Shown here one piece after another: positions 1 through 7,992 of a stretch of 16,380 nucleotides of DNA (the first letter of the stretch is position 1; each line of letters starts with the position of its first letter). This stretch comes from JAIEPT01 sp038217425 (GTDB lineage: Bacteria > Planctomycetota > Planctomycetia > Gemmatales > Gemmataceae): contig JBBQPM010000156.1 in assembly GCA_038217425.1 (NCBI GenBank), positions 1 to 16,380 of the forward strand, given 5' to 3'. The translations under genes and the position numbers were made by a program. Under the pieces are notes generated by a model. The model saw only the letters and a program-made list of their open reading frames with translations, ran no database searches and had not been told where the DNA came from.

Positions 1-2
1 GA

Positions 3-884
3 TTTAAAGGGGGCAGCGGCGGGCCGGGCTACTCCGCGACGTGGTATCCGACCCGTCCGGTCAACGGTTCCAGCGACGACTTCGCCCGCATTCGCCAACA
101 ACTCAACGTCGGCGCCCCCATCTGGAAGGACGGCGACGACCTCGGACTTCTCACCGCCAACGTGCGCCATTCCCTGTTCTTCACCGATTATATCTTGCCC
201 GATTCCAATCGCCCCTTTCCCAAGGAACTCTGGAACCTCGACTTCGGCGTCCTCGGCCTGCACCGCTTCCGCAACGACTGGGTCGCCGGCCTCATGACCA
301 GTGTTGGCTCCGCCAGCGATCAGCCCTTCCACAGCTTCGAAGAAGTCAACGTCAGCGTGCTGGGCTTCCTCCGCGTCCCCGCGCGCAACGAACGCGACGC
401 CTGGCTTTTCGCCCTCATCTATTCGTCGGCAGGCAATCTCAACTTCCCCATCCCCGGCCTCGCTTACGTCTGGGACTATTCCGATCAACTCCACGTCACC
501 ATCGGCGTGCCCTTCTCGCTCATGTGGCGGCCGACCTGCCATTTGACTATCGACCTCTCCTACATTCCGCTCACCAACGTCAACGCCCGGGCGACGTACC
601 GCATCGTCAAGAACTTCTACTTCTTCGCCGGCTACGAGTATCTCAGCGAATCGTACTTCCTGGCGGAGCGCGCCAGCGAACACGACCGCTTCATGGGCTT
701 CGAGCAACGGCTCATTTCGGGCTTGCGCTGGGATCCGTTTCGCTATGTGACGTTCGAAGTCAACAGCGGCTATTCGTTCGACCGGAGTTTCGGCGAAGGC
801 ACGAACCAGTGGGGCGACCTGCACGACCGACTCGAGATCGCTGCCGGCGTGTTCCTGGGCGTGAGTCTCAAGGCGCGGTTTTAA
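3..884 (+). CDS. Outer-membrane beta-barrel-like protein, 5'-truncated (possible DUF6268 family)
   Basis: The frame is open from the left edge, so this is the C-terminal part (293 residues seen) of a longer protein. The signal peptide, if any, lies outside the window. The sequence has alternating hydrophobic and aromatic stretches typical of transmembrane beta strands, for example WNLDFGVLGLHRF, YRIVKNFYFFAGYEYL and FRYVTFEVNSGYSF. It ends in GVSLKARF, with the terminal phenylalanine common in barrels handled by the BAM machinery. This resembles the planctomycetal outer-membrane barrel proteins annotated as DUF6268, but that assignment is from general resemblance only. An internal ATG near 300 and in-frame GTGs do not look like real starts, because the similarity to a barrel continues upstream of them. 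The gene is convergent with the DUF1501 gene, with a strong hairpin between them. Transport, porin or structural roles are all possible. Confidence 0.6.
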   Translation, partial: FKGGSGGPGYSATWYPTRPVNGSSDDFARIRQQLNVGAPIWKDGDDLGLLTANVRHSLFFTDYILPDSNRPFPKELWNLDFGVLGLHRFRNDWVAGLMTSVGSASDQPFHSFEEVNVSVLGFLRVPARNERDAWLFALIYSSAGNLNFPIPGLAYVWDYSDQLHVTIGVPFSLMWRPTCHLTIDLSYIPLTNVNARATYRIVKNFYFFAGYEYLSESYFLAERASEHDRFMGFEQRLISGLRWDPFRYVTFEVNSGYSFDRSFGEGTNQWGDLHDRLEIAAGVFLGVSLKARF

Positions 885-902
885 AGATCGGCTCTACAAA
901 AC

Positions 903-934
903 GCCAAAGCCCACGATTACTCGTGGGCTCTGGC
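903..934. terminator. Hairpin between convergent genes, probable bidirectional terminator
   Basis: A 14-bp stem with one mismatch, GCCAAAGCCCACGA (903-916) against TCGTGGGCTCTGGC (921-934), closes a TTAC tetraloop. It sits 18 bases after the plus-strand barrel gene stop and 26 bases beyond the minus-strand DUF1501 stop, where a shared terminator is expected. There is no clear T-tract on either side, so it could instead be an RNA-stabilising 3' hairpin. Confidence 0.6.
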
Positions 935-960
935 GGCGAGTCATGGCTATTCGCCACGAT

Positions 961-2223
961 TTAGAACAGTTGCGCGATCGGCGTGGCGCCGTTGTCGACG
1001 ATGCGAATCGGGCGACCGTTGGGCGAGTGATTCTGCTTGGTGTAGTCGATGCCCAGGGCTCGGCACACGGTGGCCATGAAGTCGAGGGCGTTGACCGGGC
1101 GTTCGGTGACGGTGGCGGCGTTGTCGTCGGTTTTGCCGATGACCTGGCCTCCCTTGATACCGCCGCCCATGACGACTGAACTCCAGGCGCGGGGATAATG
1201 GTCGCGGCCGGGCATGGCGCCGCGTTGGTTGATGTTCGGGGTTCGGCCGAAATCGCCCATCCAGATGACGAGGGTGTCGTCCAGCATCGAACGATCCTTG
1301 AGGTCGGCGATCAGCGAGCTCATGGCCGGGTCGACCTGGCTAGAAAGCTGGCGAACGCGTTCGAAGTTGTTTTGGTGGGTGTCCCAACCGCCGAGAGTGA
1401 CTTCGACGAAGTCGACGCCGGTCTCGATCAGTCGGCGAGCGAGCAAGCAGCCTTCGCCGAACCGGTTGGCACCGTAGCGGGTACGGGTGGCAGCGGATTC
1501 GCGGCTGAGGTCGAAGGCGGCGGCGCCGCGATCGCGCATCAGGGTGACGGCGCGGTCCACCGTGGTGCGGTGGGCGTTGGCCAGGACCGACTGGTGCGTG
1601 CGATTGAAACCCTGCTCGAGTTCGCTCAGGAGATCGACGCGGTTGTCGAACTGCTCGGTGGCGACGAAAGAGCGGAGGTTTTCAACGCCGCGGGTGGGAT
1701 CGCCGACGACAAGCGGGGCATGGCGAGCGCCGAGGAAACCGGAGCCGTAGCTGCGGCTACCGATGGAGACGAACGAGGGGAGCGGGCTTTCCGGGTTGCC
1801 GATTTCCTTGGAGGTGATAGCGCCGATGCTGGGATAGACGACGCCGCCGGCGCCTTCGCGGTAACCGGTGTGCATGTTGTACTTGGCGCGGGCATGGGCG
1901 CCTTCCGCGGTGCTCATGGAGCGGATGATGGCGCCGTGATTCATGAGGCGGGCGAGCTGCGGGAAGTGCTCGCTGATCTGGATGCCGTTGACGTTGGTCT
2001 GAATTTGCTGGTAGGGCCCGCCTTGCGCGGTACCGGGGCGAAGATCGAAGGTGTCTTTGTGGCTGGGGCCGCCATCCATCCACAGGAGAACGCATTTTTT
2101 GGTGCGGCGGGGCGATTCCGAGGCGTGGGCGGCCAGGATCGGCATCCAGTTGGACATCGAAAAGCCCGTGACGCCGGCCAGTGACAGTTTCATCAGTTCT
2201 CGGCGAGTCGGCTGAAGGTTCAT
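961..2223 (-). CDS. DUF1501 family secreted protein (sulfatase-like fold)
   Basis: This 420-aa protein begins with a twin-arginine signal: TRRELMKLSLAG at residues 6-17, then a hydrophobic stretch ending near AAHASES (residues 31-37), so export by the Tat pathway is expected. The mature part shows DUF1501 hallmarks: LLWMDGGPSHKDTFDLRPG near the N-terminus, then VDFVEVTLGGWDTHQNN, and LVIWMGDFGRTPNIN with PGRDHYPRAWSSVVMGGG near the C-terminus. These Asp/His-rich motifs resemble the metal sites of alkaline phosphatase and sulfatase folds. The reaction is unknown. DUF1501 proteins are abundant in planctomycetes and are usually encoded next to DUF1549/DUF1553 proteins, as here. The ATG at 2223 is supported by GGAG seven bases upstream. 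It lies about 210 bases downstream of the DUF1549/DUF1553 gene, with hairpins between them, so it may have its own promoter. Confidence 0.92.
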   Translation of the reverse strand: MNLQPTRRELMKLSLAGVTGFSMSNWMPILAAHASESPRRTKKCVLLWMDGGPSHKDTFDLRPGTAQGGPYQQIQTNVNGIQISEHFPQLARLMNHGAIIRSMSTAEGAHARAKYNMHTGYREGAGGVVYPSIGAITSKEIGNPESPLPSFVSIGSRSYGSGFLGARHAPLVVGDPTRGVENLRSFVATEQFDNRVDLLSELEQGFNRTHQSVLANAHRTTVDRAVTLMRDRGAAAFDLSRESAATRTRYGANRFGEGCLLARRLIETGVDFVEVTLGGWDTHQNNFERVRQLSSQVDPAMSSLIADLKDRSMLDDTLVIWMGDFGRTPNINQRGAMPGRDHYPRAWSSVVMGGGIKGGQVIGKTDDNAATVTERPVNALDFMATVCRALGIDYTKQNHSPNGRPIRIVDNGATPIAQLF

Positions 2224-2339
2224 CGTGATCTCCGGGAAGGGGTGGGACTTATTTTCTGGAAGGAGGGTTTCGCGGTCATTTTGAAATTGAACGCCCGAAT
2301 CGGCACAAGGTTCCGCACATTCTCAAGTTTTTCAGAAAT

Positions 2340-2374
2340 CGTTCGGGGCGGGGGCAGCGATCTCGCCCCGAACG
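2340..2374. repeat. Perfect 11-bp inverted repeat (hairpin)
   Basis: CGTTCGGGGCG (2340-2350) is the exact reverse complement of CGCCCCGAACG (2364-2374), with a 13-base loop. It lies between the DUF1549/DUF1553 stop and the DUF1501 start, and is the second of two hairpins met by a transcript leaving the upstream gene. It may be part of a terminator or an attenuating structure. No strong T-tract follows on the minus strand. Confidence 0.6.
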
Positions 2375-2385
2375 CTCTTGAAATC

Positions 2386-2426
2386 ACCCAGTGGACTAAT
2401 GTTCCGCGCGGAACATTAAACTGGGT
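2386..2426 (-). terminator. Nested palindrome with perfect 22-bp core; terminator or protein-binding site
   Basis: The core at 2397-2418 is a perfect 22-bp palindrome with half-site TAATGTTCCGC. It is flanked by a second pair of arms, ACCCAGT (2386-2392) and ACTGGGT (2420-2426), with a short asymmetric bulge (four bases against one). The whole can fold as an 18-bp hairpin. It starts 11 bases after the stop of the DUF1549/DUF1553 gene, the position of a transcription terminator. There is no clear U-tract after it in the minus-strand transcript. A loopless perfect palindrome of this length would also suit a dimeric DNA-binding protein acting on the downstream DUF1501 gene. Confidence 0.55.
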
Positions 2427-2436
2427 AAGATAGCTC

Positions 2437-4131
2437 CTAATGATTCAACGCAAATTCGCTGGAGTTGATCATCACCCAGAGAATGTCGTTGTAAGCCGTG
2501 TTCCGGTCGCTGGCTTTGGTAACGTAGGCGACCATTCGGGTCGTTTCGTCGGCGGTCGGGCGACGCGAAAGGCCGGTGAGGTAAAGTTGCTCGATGGTCT
2601 TGGCCGGGTCGCCGCCGCTGAGCTTCGTGGCGCTGTTCACCGCGTCACGGGTGAGATTGGTTTGCGACGAGTTCATGATCCGCAGCGTCTGCGGAATGCC
2701 GTTCTGATATTCGAGGGGATCGAAGCCGTCCTCGATTTTGAAGAAGTTGACGAATCCATCGCGACCTGCTCCGGTATTCATCCCTTTGTTCGCAGCTTTG
2801 CGGTCGCCTTTTTCATTCGCCTTGTTCTCACGTCCCAAGACGGTGGCGAGCGAATCGTAGAGTTGCTCGGGAACCTGCACGCGGATCACGCGATGGCTGA
2901 GGTACTTCTTGTCTTCCTTGTTGTCGGCGGTCGGCCGACTGGAGCGCTGGTAAGCGTCGCTGTTGCAGATCGCCTTCAGCAGGTACTTGTTGTCGAAGCC
3001 GCTGGCCTTGAATTGCTCGGTGAGGGCGGCCAAAAGTTCCGGATGGCTGGGGTCGTTGTTCTCGTGCATGTCGTCGACGGGATTGACGATGCCGCGGCCG
3101 AACATCTGATACCACCAGCGGTTGACCATCGCCTTGGCGAAGTACGGGTTGCTCTTGGAGGTAATCCAGTCGGCGAGGATCGGGCGGTAGGGTTCGCTGT
3201 CCTTGAGGTTGACTTCCACATCGCCCAGGAACTTGGCGTTCACCTTCATGGCCGATTCAGGCAGCGGGGTCTTCTTCCCCTTGGCCGCCGCCGTCTCGGT
3301 GATGCCGGGAGATTCGCCCTTCTTGGCCGCTTGCTGCGGATTGACGGTGAGCTTGGTCTTCATGAAGAACTGGGCCATGCCCCAGTATTCCTTCTGCTTC
3401 CAGTCGGTGAAGGGATGATTGTGGCACTGGGCGCATTGAAGCTGTACGCCGAGGAAGACGCGGGTGACGTTGTCGGTCATCTTGTCGACAGTCGGGTTGC
3501 CGATGAAATAAGTGACGGCGCCGTTCTTGTCCTGCGGGCCGGTCGCGGTGAGCAATTCATGGACGGTCTTGTCGAGCGGCGTGTTTTTGTTGAGGTTGTC
3601 GGCCAGCCAGTTGAGGAAGGGCGTGTTGGTGAGCCGGCGATTGTTCGATTCGCGCGGAATCATCAAACCCGTCAGGACTTCCGCGTGGAAGTTGCCGAAT
3701 CGATTGCTGGCGAGGAGTTCGTCGATGACCTTCTCGCGCTTCTTGGCATCGGTGTTATCGAGGAACGCCTTCACCTTGTCAGCCGAGGGAATCGTGCCGA
3801 CGAGATCGAGATAAACGCGACGCAGGAACTCAGCGTCGTCTGCCTGGCGCGAAGGCTGATAACCTTCCTCTTTCATCTTACGATTCACTTCGGCGTCGAT
3901 GATCTTGGCGAGGGCGAGAGGATCGAGCTTCTTGCCGGCGCCGGGAGTAGTGCCGACGACGGTGGTCGACTTCGGCTTGATCTTGGGCTTGATGTTCGGT
4001 GCGCCTTTGGCCTTCTTTTCGGTATTGGGCGCCTGGGCTTGAGCCTCATCCGCCAAGTCCATGAGGAAAACGGTCGCGAGGACGGCGGAGAAGCCGGCGA
4101 CCACGCTCAGGTGTTTCCATTGGGTCTTCAT
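2437..4131 (-). CDS. DUF1549/DUF1553 secreted protein with internal CxxCH motif
   Basis: The product is 564 aa from the ATG at 4131. A hydrophobic segment at about residues 8-26 followed by DEAQAQA looks like a Sec signal peptide, followed by a Lys/Pro-rich linker to about residue 68. DUF1549 covers roughly residues 70-260 (AEFLRRVYLDLVGTIPSA, then the motif CAQCHNHPFTDW with cysteines at 233 and 236). DUF1553 covers roughly residues 320-550 (DWITSKSNPYFAKAMVNRWW, then FGRGIVNPVDDMHENNDPSH). The CxxCH suggests covalent heme or metal binding, but this is not proven for the family. Unlike many relatives it has no separate N-terminal cytochrome c domain; a c-type domain is instead encoded by the neighbouring WD40 gene. 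The frame also opens with TTG at 4146, and another ATG is at 4137. The ATG at 4131 is preferred because GGAG lies nine bases upstream and the signal peptide starts there. Confidence 0.88.
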   Translation of the reverse strand: MKTQWKHLSVVAGFSAVLATVFLMDLADEAQAQAPNTEKKAKGAPNIKPKIKPKSTTVVGTTPGAGKKLDPLALAKIIDAEVNRKMKEEGYQPSRQADDAEFLRRVYLDLVGTIPSADKVKAFLDNTDAKKREKVIDELLASNRFGNFHAEVLTGLMIPRESNNRRLTNTPFLNWLADNLNKNTPLDKTVHELLTATGPQDKNGAVTYFIGNPTVDKMTDNVTRVFLGVQLQCAQCHNHPFTDWKQKEYWGMAQFFMKTKLTVNPQQAAKKGESPGITETAAAKGKKTPLPESAMKVNAKFLGDVEVNLKDSEPYRPILADWITSKSNPYFAKAMVNRWWYQMFGRGIVNPVDDMHENNDPSHPELLAALTEQFKASGFDNKYLLKAICNSDAYQRSSRPTADNKEDKKYLSHRVIRVQVPEQLYDSLATVLGRENKANEKGDRKAANKGMNTGAGRDGFVNFFKIEDGFDPLEYQNGIPQTLRIMNSSQTNLTRDAVNSATKLSGGDPAKTIEQLYLTGLSRRPTADETTRMVAYVTKASDRNTAYNDILWVMINSSEFALNH

Positions 4132-4220
4132 AAACATCGACTCCAAAATACGTTGTGGAAATATGCAGCGGCGGGGTTGGGCGGGAACGAATGTCCGGTA
4201 TTAACTATCTAACCCCACTC

Positions 4221-4259
4221 GCCGAGAAAGGTTCCGCGAATGGGTTACTTTTTCTCGGC
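4221..4259 (-). terminator. Weak candidate hairpin across the cytochrome c-WD40 stop codon
   Basis: GCCGAGAAA (4221-4229) pairs with TTTCTCGGC (4251-4259), leaving a 21-base loop that contains the stop codon (4245-4247). One arm is inside the last codons of the gene. It lacks a T-tract, so a terminator role is only a possibility; the roughly 110-base gap to the next gene makes some transcript boundary plausible. Confidence 0.25.
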
Positions 4260-5813
4260 CACGGGTTCCGCAACGTCTTCGCCTCGGCTCACCTGCGCCA
4301 CGAGTTTCGCATTCCGCACCGTCGGCCAAATGTTCCCCGCAGACTTGCCTGCTTTCAGCCAGACGCCCTCCTTCACCCAGGCATCGCTGCCAACGGCGTA
4401 GCTTTGAGGCGTCAGCGCAAGCCATTGCGCCGGATCCTTTTCCCCCGCCTGGGCGACGAGGGTCAGCAGCAATCTGCCCGAGGGGACGTGCCAGACGCGC
4501 GTCAGGCCGTCGAAGCTCCCCGAGGCGGCGAACTGCTTCTTGTCGTCGAGGGCGCAGGAGTACGCGATGCTGCCGACGGCAAAAGCCTTCACGAGCACTC
4601 CGGCCGAGTCGAAAACCTTAATGGTCCGGTCGGCCCCCGCACTGACGATGCGTTCGCCGTCCCGGCTGAAGGCGACTTCATGGGTGGCGACGCTGTGTCC
4701 GGCTGACGTCTTGAGTTTCTCGCCGGTGAGCGGGTTCCACCAGTAAAGCGCCGACTCGAAACCGGAGGAGATGACGCTCTTGCCGTCCGGATGGGCGGCG
4801 ACGGTCATAATGTCCTCGTTGACGCCGCTGAAGGTGAAGGCCGACTTGCCGGTGGCAATGTCGACCATCTGCACCGTTCGATCCTTGCTAGCCGAGTAGA
4901 GATGTTTCCCGGAAGGAGCGAAGGCAACGCCGTAAACGAAGTCGGAGTGATTGGAGAACGTCTTGACGAGCGTCTGCTTTTCGAGATTCCAGAGCTTCAC
5001 GGTATGATCGAAACTGGCCGACGCGAGTTGATCCCCTTTGGGGCTGAATGCGACGGTCATCACAGTGTCGTCGTGCCCGCGCAGTACCGCTGAGAGTTTC
5101 CAGTCGCCGGTCGTGTAGAGCCGAAGGTCGCCCTTGGCGGAGGGTTGACCGCCGGCGACGGCGAGGATCTTACCGTCCGCGGAAAATTTAAGATCGTTGA
5201 CCGCCCCGAGGACGTTCGTAAGTATCTTGACCGGTTCGACCTTGTCGAGATCCCACAGGACGACTTGACCGTAAGAACCCGCGGCCAATAATCGTTGCGT
5301 CGGACTGAAGGCGACGGCGGTTACGGGAGAAAGAGGGCCGATCTTGATGCTGAGATCGAGCTTGGCTTTGGTCGCGGTCGGCAGCACGACGTCAAGTTTC
5401 CGCGTCTTGCTCGACTTCACCGTCGGCGTATCGTCGTCGACCGCGGGGGCGATCCCCTCCTTGGCGCCCTTGGCGATCCAGGTGCGAAATACGTCGATCG
5501 TTTCCTTGGAGAGCGGCGGCGCATCGAGCGGCATCCGGCGTTTCGGATTCGTGGAGACGAGCAGCTTGGTGAGTAGGCTATCGTCCGGCATGCCGGTTCG
5601 GATTACGGGGACGCCGTCGACGCCCTTCTTGATCCCCTCGAGGGAATCCAGAGCCAGGCCGCCGGAGATGTCGGCTTCCTTGACGTTCTTCGCGGAATGG
5701 CAGACGGTGCAGTGCTTGCGCAGGAGCGGGCGGACGTCTTTCCAGTAAGTGGGGGCGTCTTGAGCCCAGCCGGCGGACGTCATCGATAAAGTGAGGAGGA
5801 GAGCGGTGCGCAT
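4245..5813 (-). CDS. Planctomycete-type cytochrome c fused to WD40 repeats
   Basis: This 522-aa protein starts with a Sec signal peptide (MRTALLLTLSMTSAGWAQ). A planctomycete cytochrome c domain follows at about residues 22-118: YWKDVRPLLRKHCTVCH carries the heme-binding C35-x-x-C38-H39, and KRRMPLDAPPLS supplies a likely distal Met near 94. After a short acidic linker, residues about 150-480 form WD40 repeats (VAFSPTQRLLAAGSYGQVVLWD, VAFSPKGDQLASASFDHTVKLWN, VAFSRDGERIVSAGADRTIKVFD and others), a probable beta propeller for protein contact. It is predicted to be periplasmic or paryphoplasmic. The fusion is common in planctomycetes next to DUF1549/DUF1501 genes, suggesting an exported redox-linked complex, but the substrate is unknown. 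Upstream in-frame codons reach far beyond 5813, yet they overlap the preceding gene. The ATG at 5813 begins the signal peptide and has a weak GGAA upstream; the ATG at 5849 is the alternative. Confidence 0.88.
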   Translation of the reverse strand: MRTALLLTLSMTSAGWAQDAPTYWKDVRPLLRKHCTVCHSAKNVKEADISGGLALDSLEGIKKGVDGVPVIRTGMPDDSLLTKLLVSTNPKRRMPLDAPPLSKETIDVFRTWIAKGAKEGIAPAVDDDTPTVKSSKTRKLDVVLPTATKAKLDLSIKIGPLSPVTAVAFSPTQRLLAAGSYGQVVLWDLDKVEPVKILTNVLGAVNDLKFSADGKILAVAGGQPSAKGDLRLYTTGDWKLSAVLRGHDDTVMTVAFSPKGDQLASASFDHTVKLWNLEKQTLVKTFSNHSDFVYGVAFAPSGKHLYSASKDRTVQMVDIATGKSAFTFSGVNEDIMTVAAHPDGKSVISSGFESALYWWNPLTGEKLKTSAGHSVATHEVAFSRDGERIVSAGADRTIKVFDSAGVLVKAFAVGSIAYSCALDDKKQFAASGSFDGLTRVWHVPSGRLLLTLVAQAGEKDPAQWLALTPQSYAVGSDAWVKEGVWLKAGKSAGNIWPTVRNAKLVAQVSRGEDVAEPVAEKK

Positions 5814-5850
5814 GGCAAGTTCCGAGCAGGTAGGATTCGATGCGTTCATT

Positions 5851-6264
5851 TTATCGGTCGGGGCCGTACAAATCGACTTGTAATTCGTCCCGCGGGATGG
5901 TCGTGTCCCATTTGGCATCCCAACCCGGAAAGTGAATTTGCACCAAGTCGCCCGGCCCGAGTCGCAGCACCTCGGCTCGCCACCACCTCCCCTGCGAGTA
6001 CGACAACACGGTCGAACCAATTCGTAACGGGGTATCGCTTGACACCGGAATGTCGGTTGGCTCGACGGGGTGTCCCGCTTTGGATTGCGGAAACTCGACC
6101 GTCGGCGACAAGAGCCCGAGCGGGTTCCAAGGCTGATTCGTACCTTGGGCCCCGGAAGTATTCTGCCTGTTACTCGCCAGTATCCAGGCAACAATCACTG
6201 CAGCTACCGCGAAGATGACCGCAGCAAGTACGATTGCTTCGGCCAACGAAATCGATAGTCCCAT
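5851..6264 (-). CDS. Small membrane-anchored protein with Tudor/SH3-like C-terminal domain
   Basis: This 137-aa protein has one N-terminal hydrophobic segment (about residues 8-30, LAEAIVLAAVIFAVAAVIVA), then a Pro/Ser/Thr-rich linker. Its compact C-terminal domain is at about residues 80-132, with IGSTVLSYSQGRWWRAEVL and VQIHFPGWDAKWDTTIP. The pattern (small strand, WWRAEVL strand, GWD-x-x-WD) resembles Tudor-knot, chromo-barrel or agenet folds, best known in eukaryotic chromatin proteins; in bacteria the ligand is unknown. The anchor suggests the domain sits in the periplasm or on the inner face of the membrane; topology cannot be decided here. The ATG at 6264 has GAGGG eight bases upstream; the upstream TTG at 6279 is less likely. 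It lies 20 bases after ilvD and about 37 bases before the cytochrome gene, so it probably shares their transcript. Confidence 0.75.
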   Translation of the reverse strand: MGLSISLAEAIVLAAVIFAVAAVIVAWILASNRQNTSGAQGTNQPWNPLGLLSPTVEFPQSKAGHPVEPTDIPVSSDTPLRIGSTVLSYSQGRWWRAEVLRLGPGDLVQIHFPGWDAKWDTTIPRDELQVDLYGPDR

Positions 6265-6284
6265 CGCGAATGCCCTCAATGCGT

Positions 6285-7976
6285 CTAACCAGTGATGGCC
6301 CCTTCAGACGCCGATCGCACCGTGCGAGCATACTTCGCGAGAACGCCACGCGTCGCCTTGAGGTCGGGCTGCTTCCACGCCGCCTTGCGCTTGGCCCATT
6401 CGGCTTCATCGACGGCGACGCTCAGCTCTTTCTTATCGGCGTCGATCGTCACCATGTCTCCGGTCTTGAGGAACGCGAGCGGGCCGCCGACGTGCGATTC
6501 GGGCGACACATGGCCCACGACCAAACCGCGCGAGCCGCCGGAAAATCGGCCGTCGGTGATCAGGCCGATGTGTTCGCCGAGGCCTTGACCTGAGAGTGCG
6601 GCGGTGACAGAGAGCATCTCGCGCATGCCGGGACCGCCGACGGGGCCTTCGCCGCGCAGGACGACGACGTCGCCCGGCTTGATGTCGCGCTTCTGCAGCG
6701 CCTCGAAGCAGGCTTCCTCGCCGTCAAAGACCTTCGCGGGCCCGGTGATCGAGCGTTTCTTGAGCCCCGAGACCTTCGCGACCGCCCCTTCGGGGGCGAG
6801 GTTTCCCTTAAGAATAATGATGTGCCCCTTGGCGTGCATCGGCGCGTCGATCGGCTTGATGACCTGCTGAACCTTGCCGCTGCCGTCTTTGCGGGCGTAG
6901 ATGCTCGGGATGTCTTTCAGGTTTTCCGCGAGCGTCTTGCCGGTGACGGTCATGCAGTCGCCGTGCAGGAACCCGGCCTCGAGCAGCGCCTTCATGACCG
7001 CGGGCGTGCCGCCGGCCTTGTGTAAGTCGAACATGACGAATCGGCCGCTCGGCTTGAGATCGGCGAGGTCGGGGACCTTGTCGCCCAGACGGTCGAAGTC
7101 GGCGAGCGTCCACTCGACGTCGGCTTCGCGGGCGATCGCCATCAGATGCAGCACGGCATTGGTCGAACCGCCGAGGGCGAGGACGAACGTGTAGGCGTTC
7201 TCGAGCGACTTGCGGGTGATGATGTCGCGCGGCTTGATTCCCTTCTGAATGAGATCGACCAGCAGCTTGCCCGCGAGGAAGCTTTCGCGGTCCTTGGCCG
7301 CGGAGACGGCGGGGTAGGACGCGTCGTAGGGGAGCGACATGCCCATGGCTTCGATGGCGCTCGACATGGTGTTGGCGGTGTACATGCCGCCGCACGACCC
7401 GGCTCCGGGGCAGGCTTCGCATTCGACGTCGTGAACACCCTTGTCGTCGAGTTTGCCGGCCTGGAATTGGCCGACGGCTTCGAAGATGGAGACGATGTCG
7501 ATGTCGTTGCCGGTTTCGCCGGTGCCAGGGAGGATCGAGCCGCCGTAAACGAAGATCGACGGCACATTGAGCCGGGCCATGGCCATGAGGCAGCCGGGCA
7601 TGTTTTTGTCGCAGCCGCCGATGGCGAGGACGCCGTCGTGATTCATGCCGCCGGCGACGACTTCGATGGAGTCGGCGATGACCTCGCGGGAGACGAGGGA
7701 GTAGCGCATGCCCTGATGGCCCATCATGATGCCGTCGGAGGCGGTGGGAGCGCCGAAGGTTTGACCGACGCCGCCGCCGGCGCGGATGCCTTCGAGGGCC
7801 TTGGTCGCCAACCGGTTGAGATGGGCGTTGCAGGGGGTGATGTCGGAATGGAGATTGGCGACGCCGATCATGGGACGATCGAAGTCGTCGTCCATGAAGC
7901 CGACGGCCCTGAGCATGGCGCGGTTCGGCGCTCGGCCGACGCCCCCGGTGGTGGTGAGACTCTTACGATCCGGCAT
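6285..7976 (-). CDS. ilvD: Dihydroxy-acid dehydratase
   Basis: The enzyme dehydrates 2,3-dihydroxy-isovalerate and 2,3-dihydroxy-3-methylvalerate to the 2-keto acids, a late step of valine and isoleucine synthesis that also feeds leucine and pantothenate. The 563-aa length is normal for the family. Both family signatures are present: GGCDKNMPGCLMAM at about residues 120-133 and LITDGRFSGGSRGLVVGH near the C-terminus. Cys49 (DITPCNAH), Cys122 (GGCDKN) and Cys195 (GSCGGMYTANTMS) fit the three-cysteine set of [2Fe-2S] dehydratases, with Mg2+ as cofactor. The ATG at 7976 has GAGGAG about seven bases upstream. It follows the aminotransferase gene by 16 bases, so the two are almost certainly cotranscribed. 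No other ilv or leu gene is in the window. Confidence 0.97.
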   Translation of the reverse strand: MPDRKSLTTTGGVGRAPNRAMLRAVGFMDDDFDRPMIGVANLHSDITPCNAHLNRLATKALEGIRAGGGVGQTFGAPTASDGIMMGHQGMRYSLVSREVIADSIEVVAGGMNHDGVLAIGGCDKNMPGCLMAMARLNVPSIFVYGGSILPGTGETGNDIDIVSIFEAVGQFQAGKLDDKGVHDVECEACPGAGSCGGMYTANTMSSAIEAMGMSLPYDASYPAVSAAKDRESFLAGKLLVDLIQKGIKPRDIITRKSLENAYTFVLALGGSTNAVLHLMAIAREADVEWTLADFDRLGDKVPDLADLKPSGRFVMFDLHKAGGTPAVMKALLEAGFLHGDCMTVTGKTLAENLKDIPSIYARKDGSGKVQQVIKPIDAPMHAKGHIIILKGNLAPEGAVAKVSGLKKRSITGPAKVFDGEEACFEALQKRDIKPGDVVVLRGEGPVGGPGMREMLSVTAALSGQGLGEHIGLITDGRFSGGSRGLVVGHVSPESHVGGPLAFLKTGDMVTIDADKKELSVAVDEAEWAKRKAAWKQPDLKATRGVLAKYARTVRSASEGAITG

Positions 7977-7992
7977 GAACTACTCCTCAATG

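Noticed and set aside
2242..2433. A 63-codon plus-strand frame in the gap between the DUF1501 and DUF1549/DUF1553 genes
   Set aside because: It runs through two strong hairpins, has no ribosome binding site and no recognisable similarity.
2440..4212. A 590-codon plus-strand frame opposite the DUF1549/DUF1553 gene
   Set aside because: It has the same antisense-shadow nature; no recognisable domain and no ribosome binding site tied to a start.
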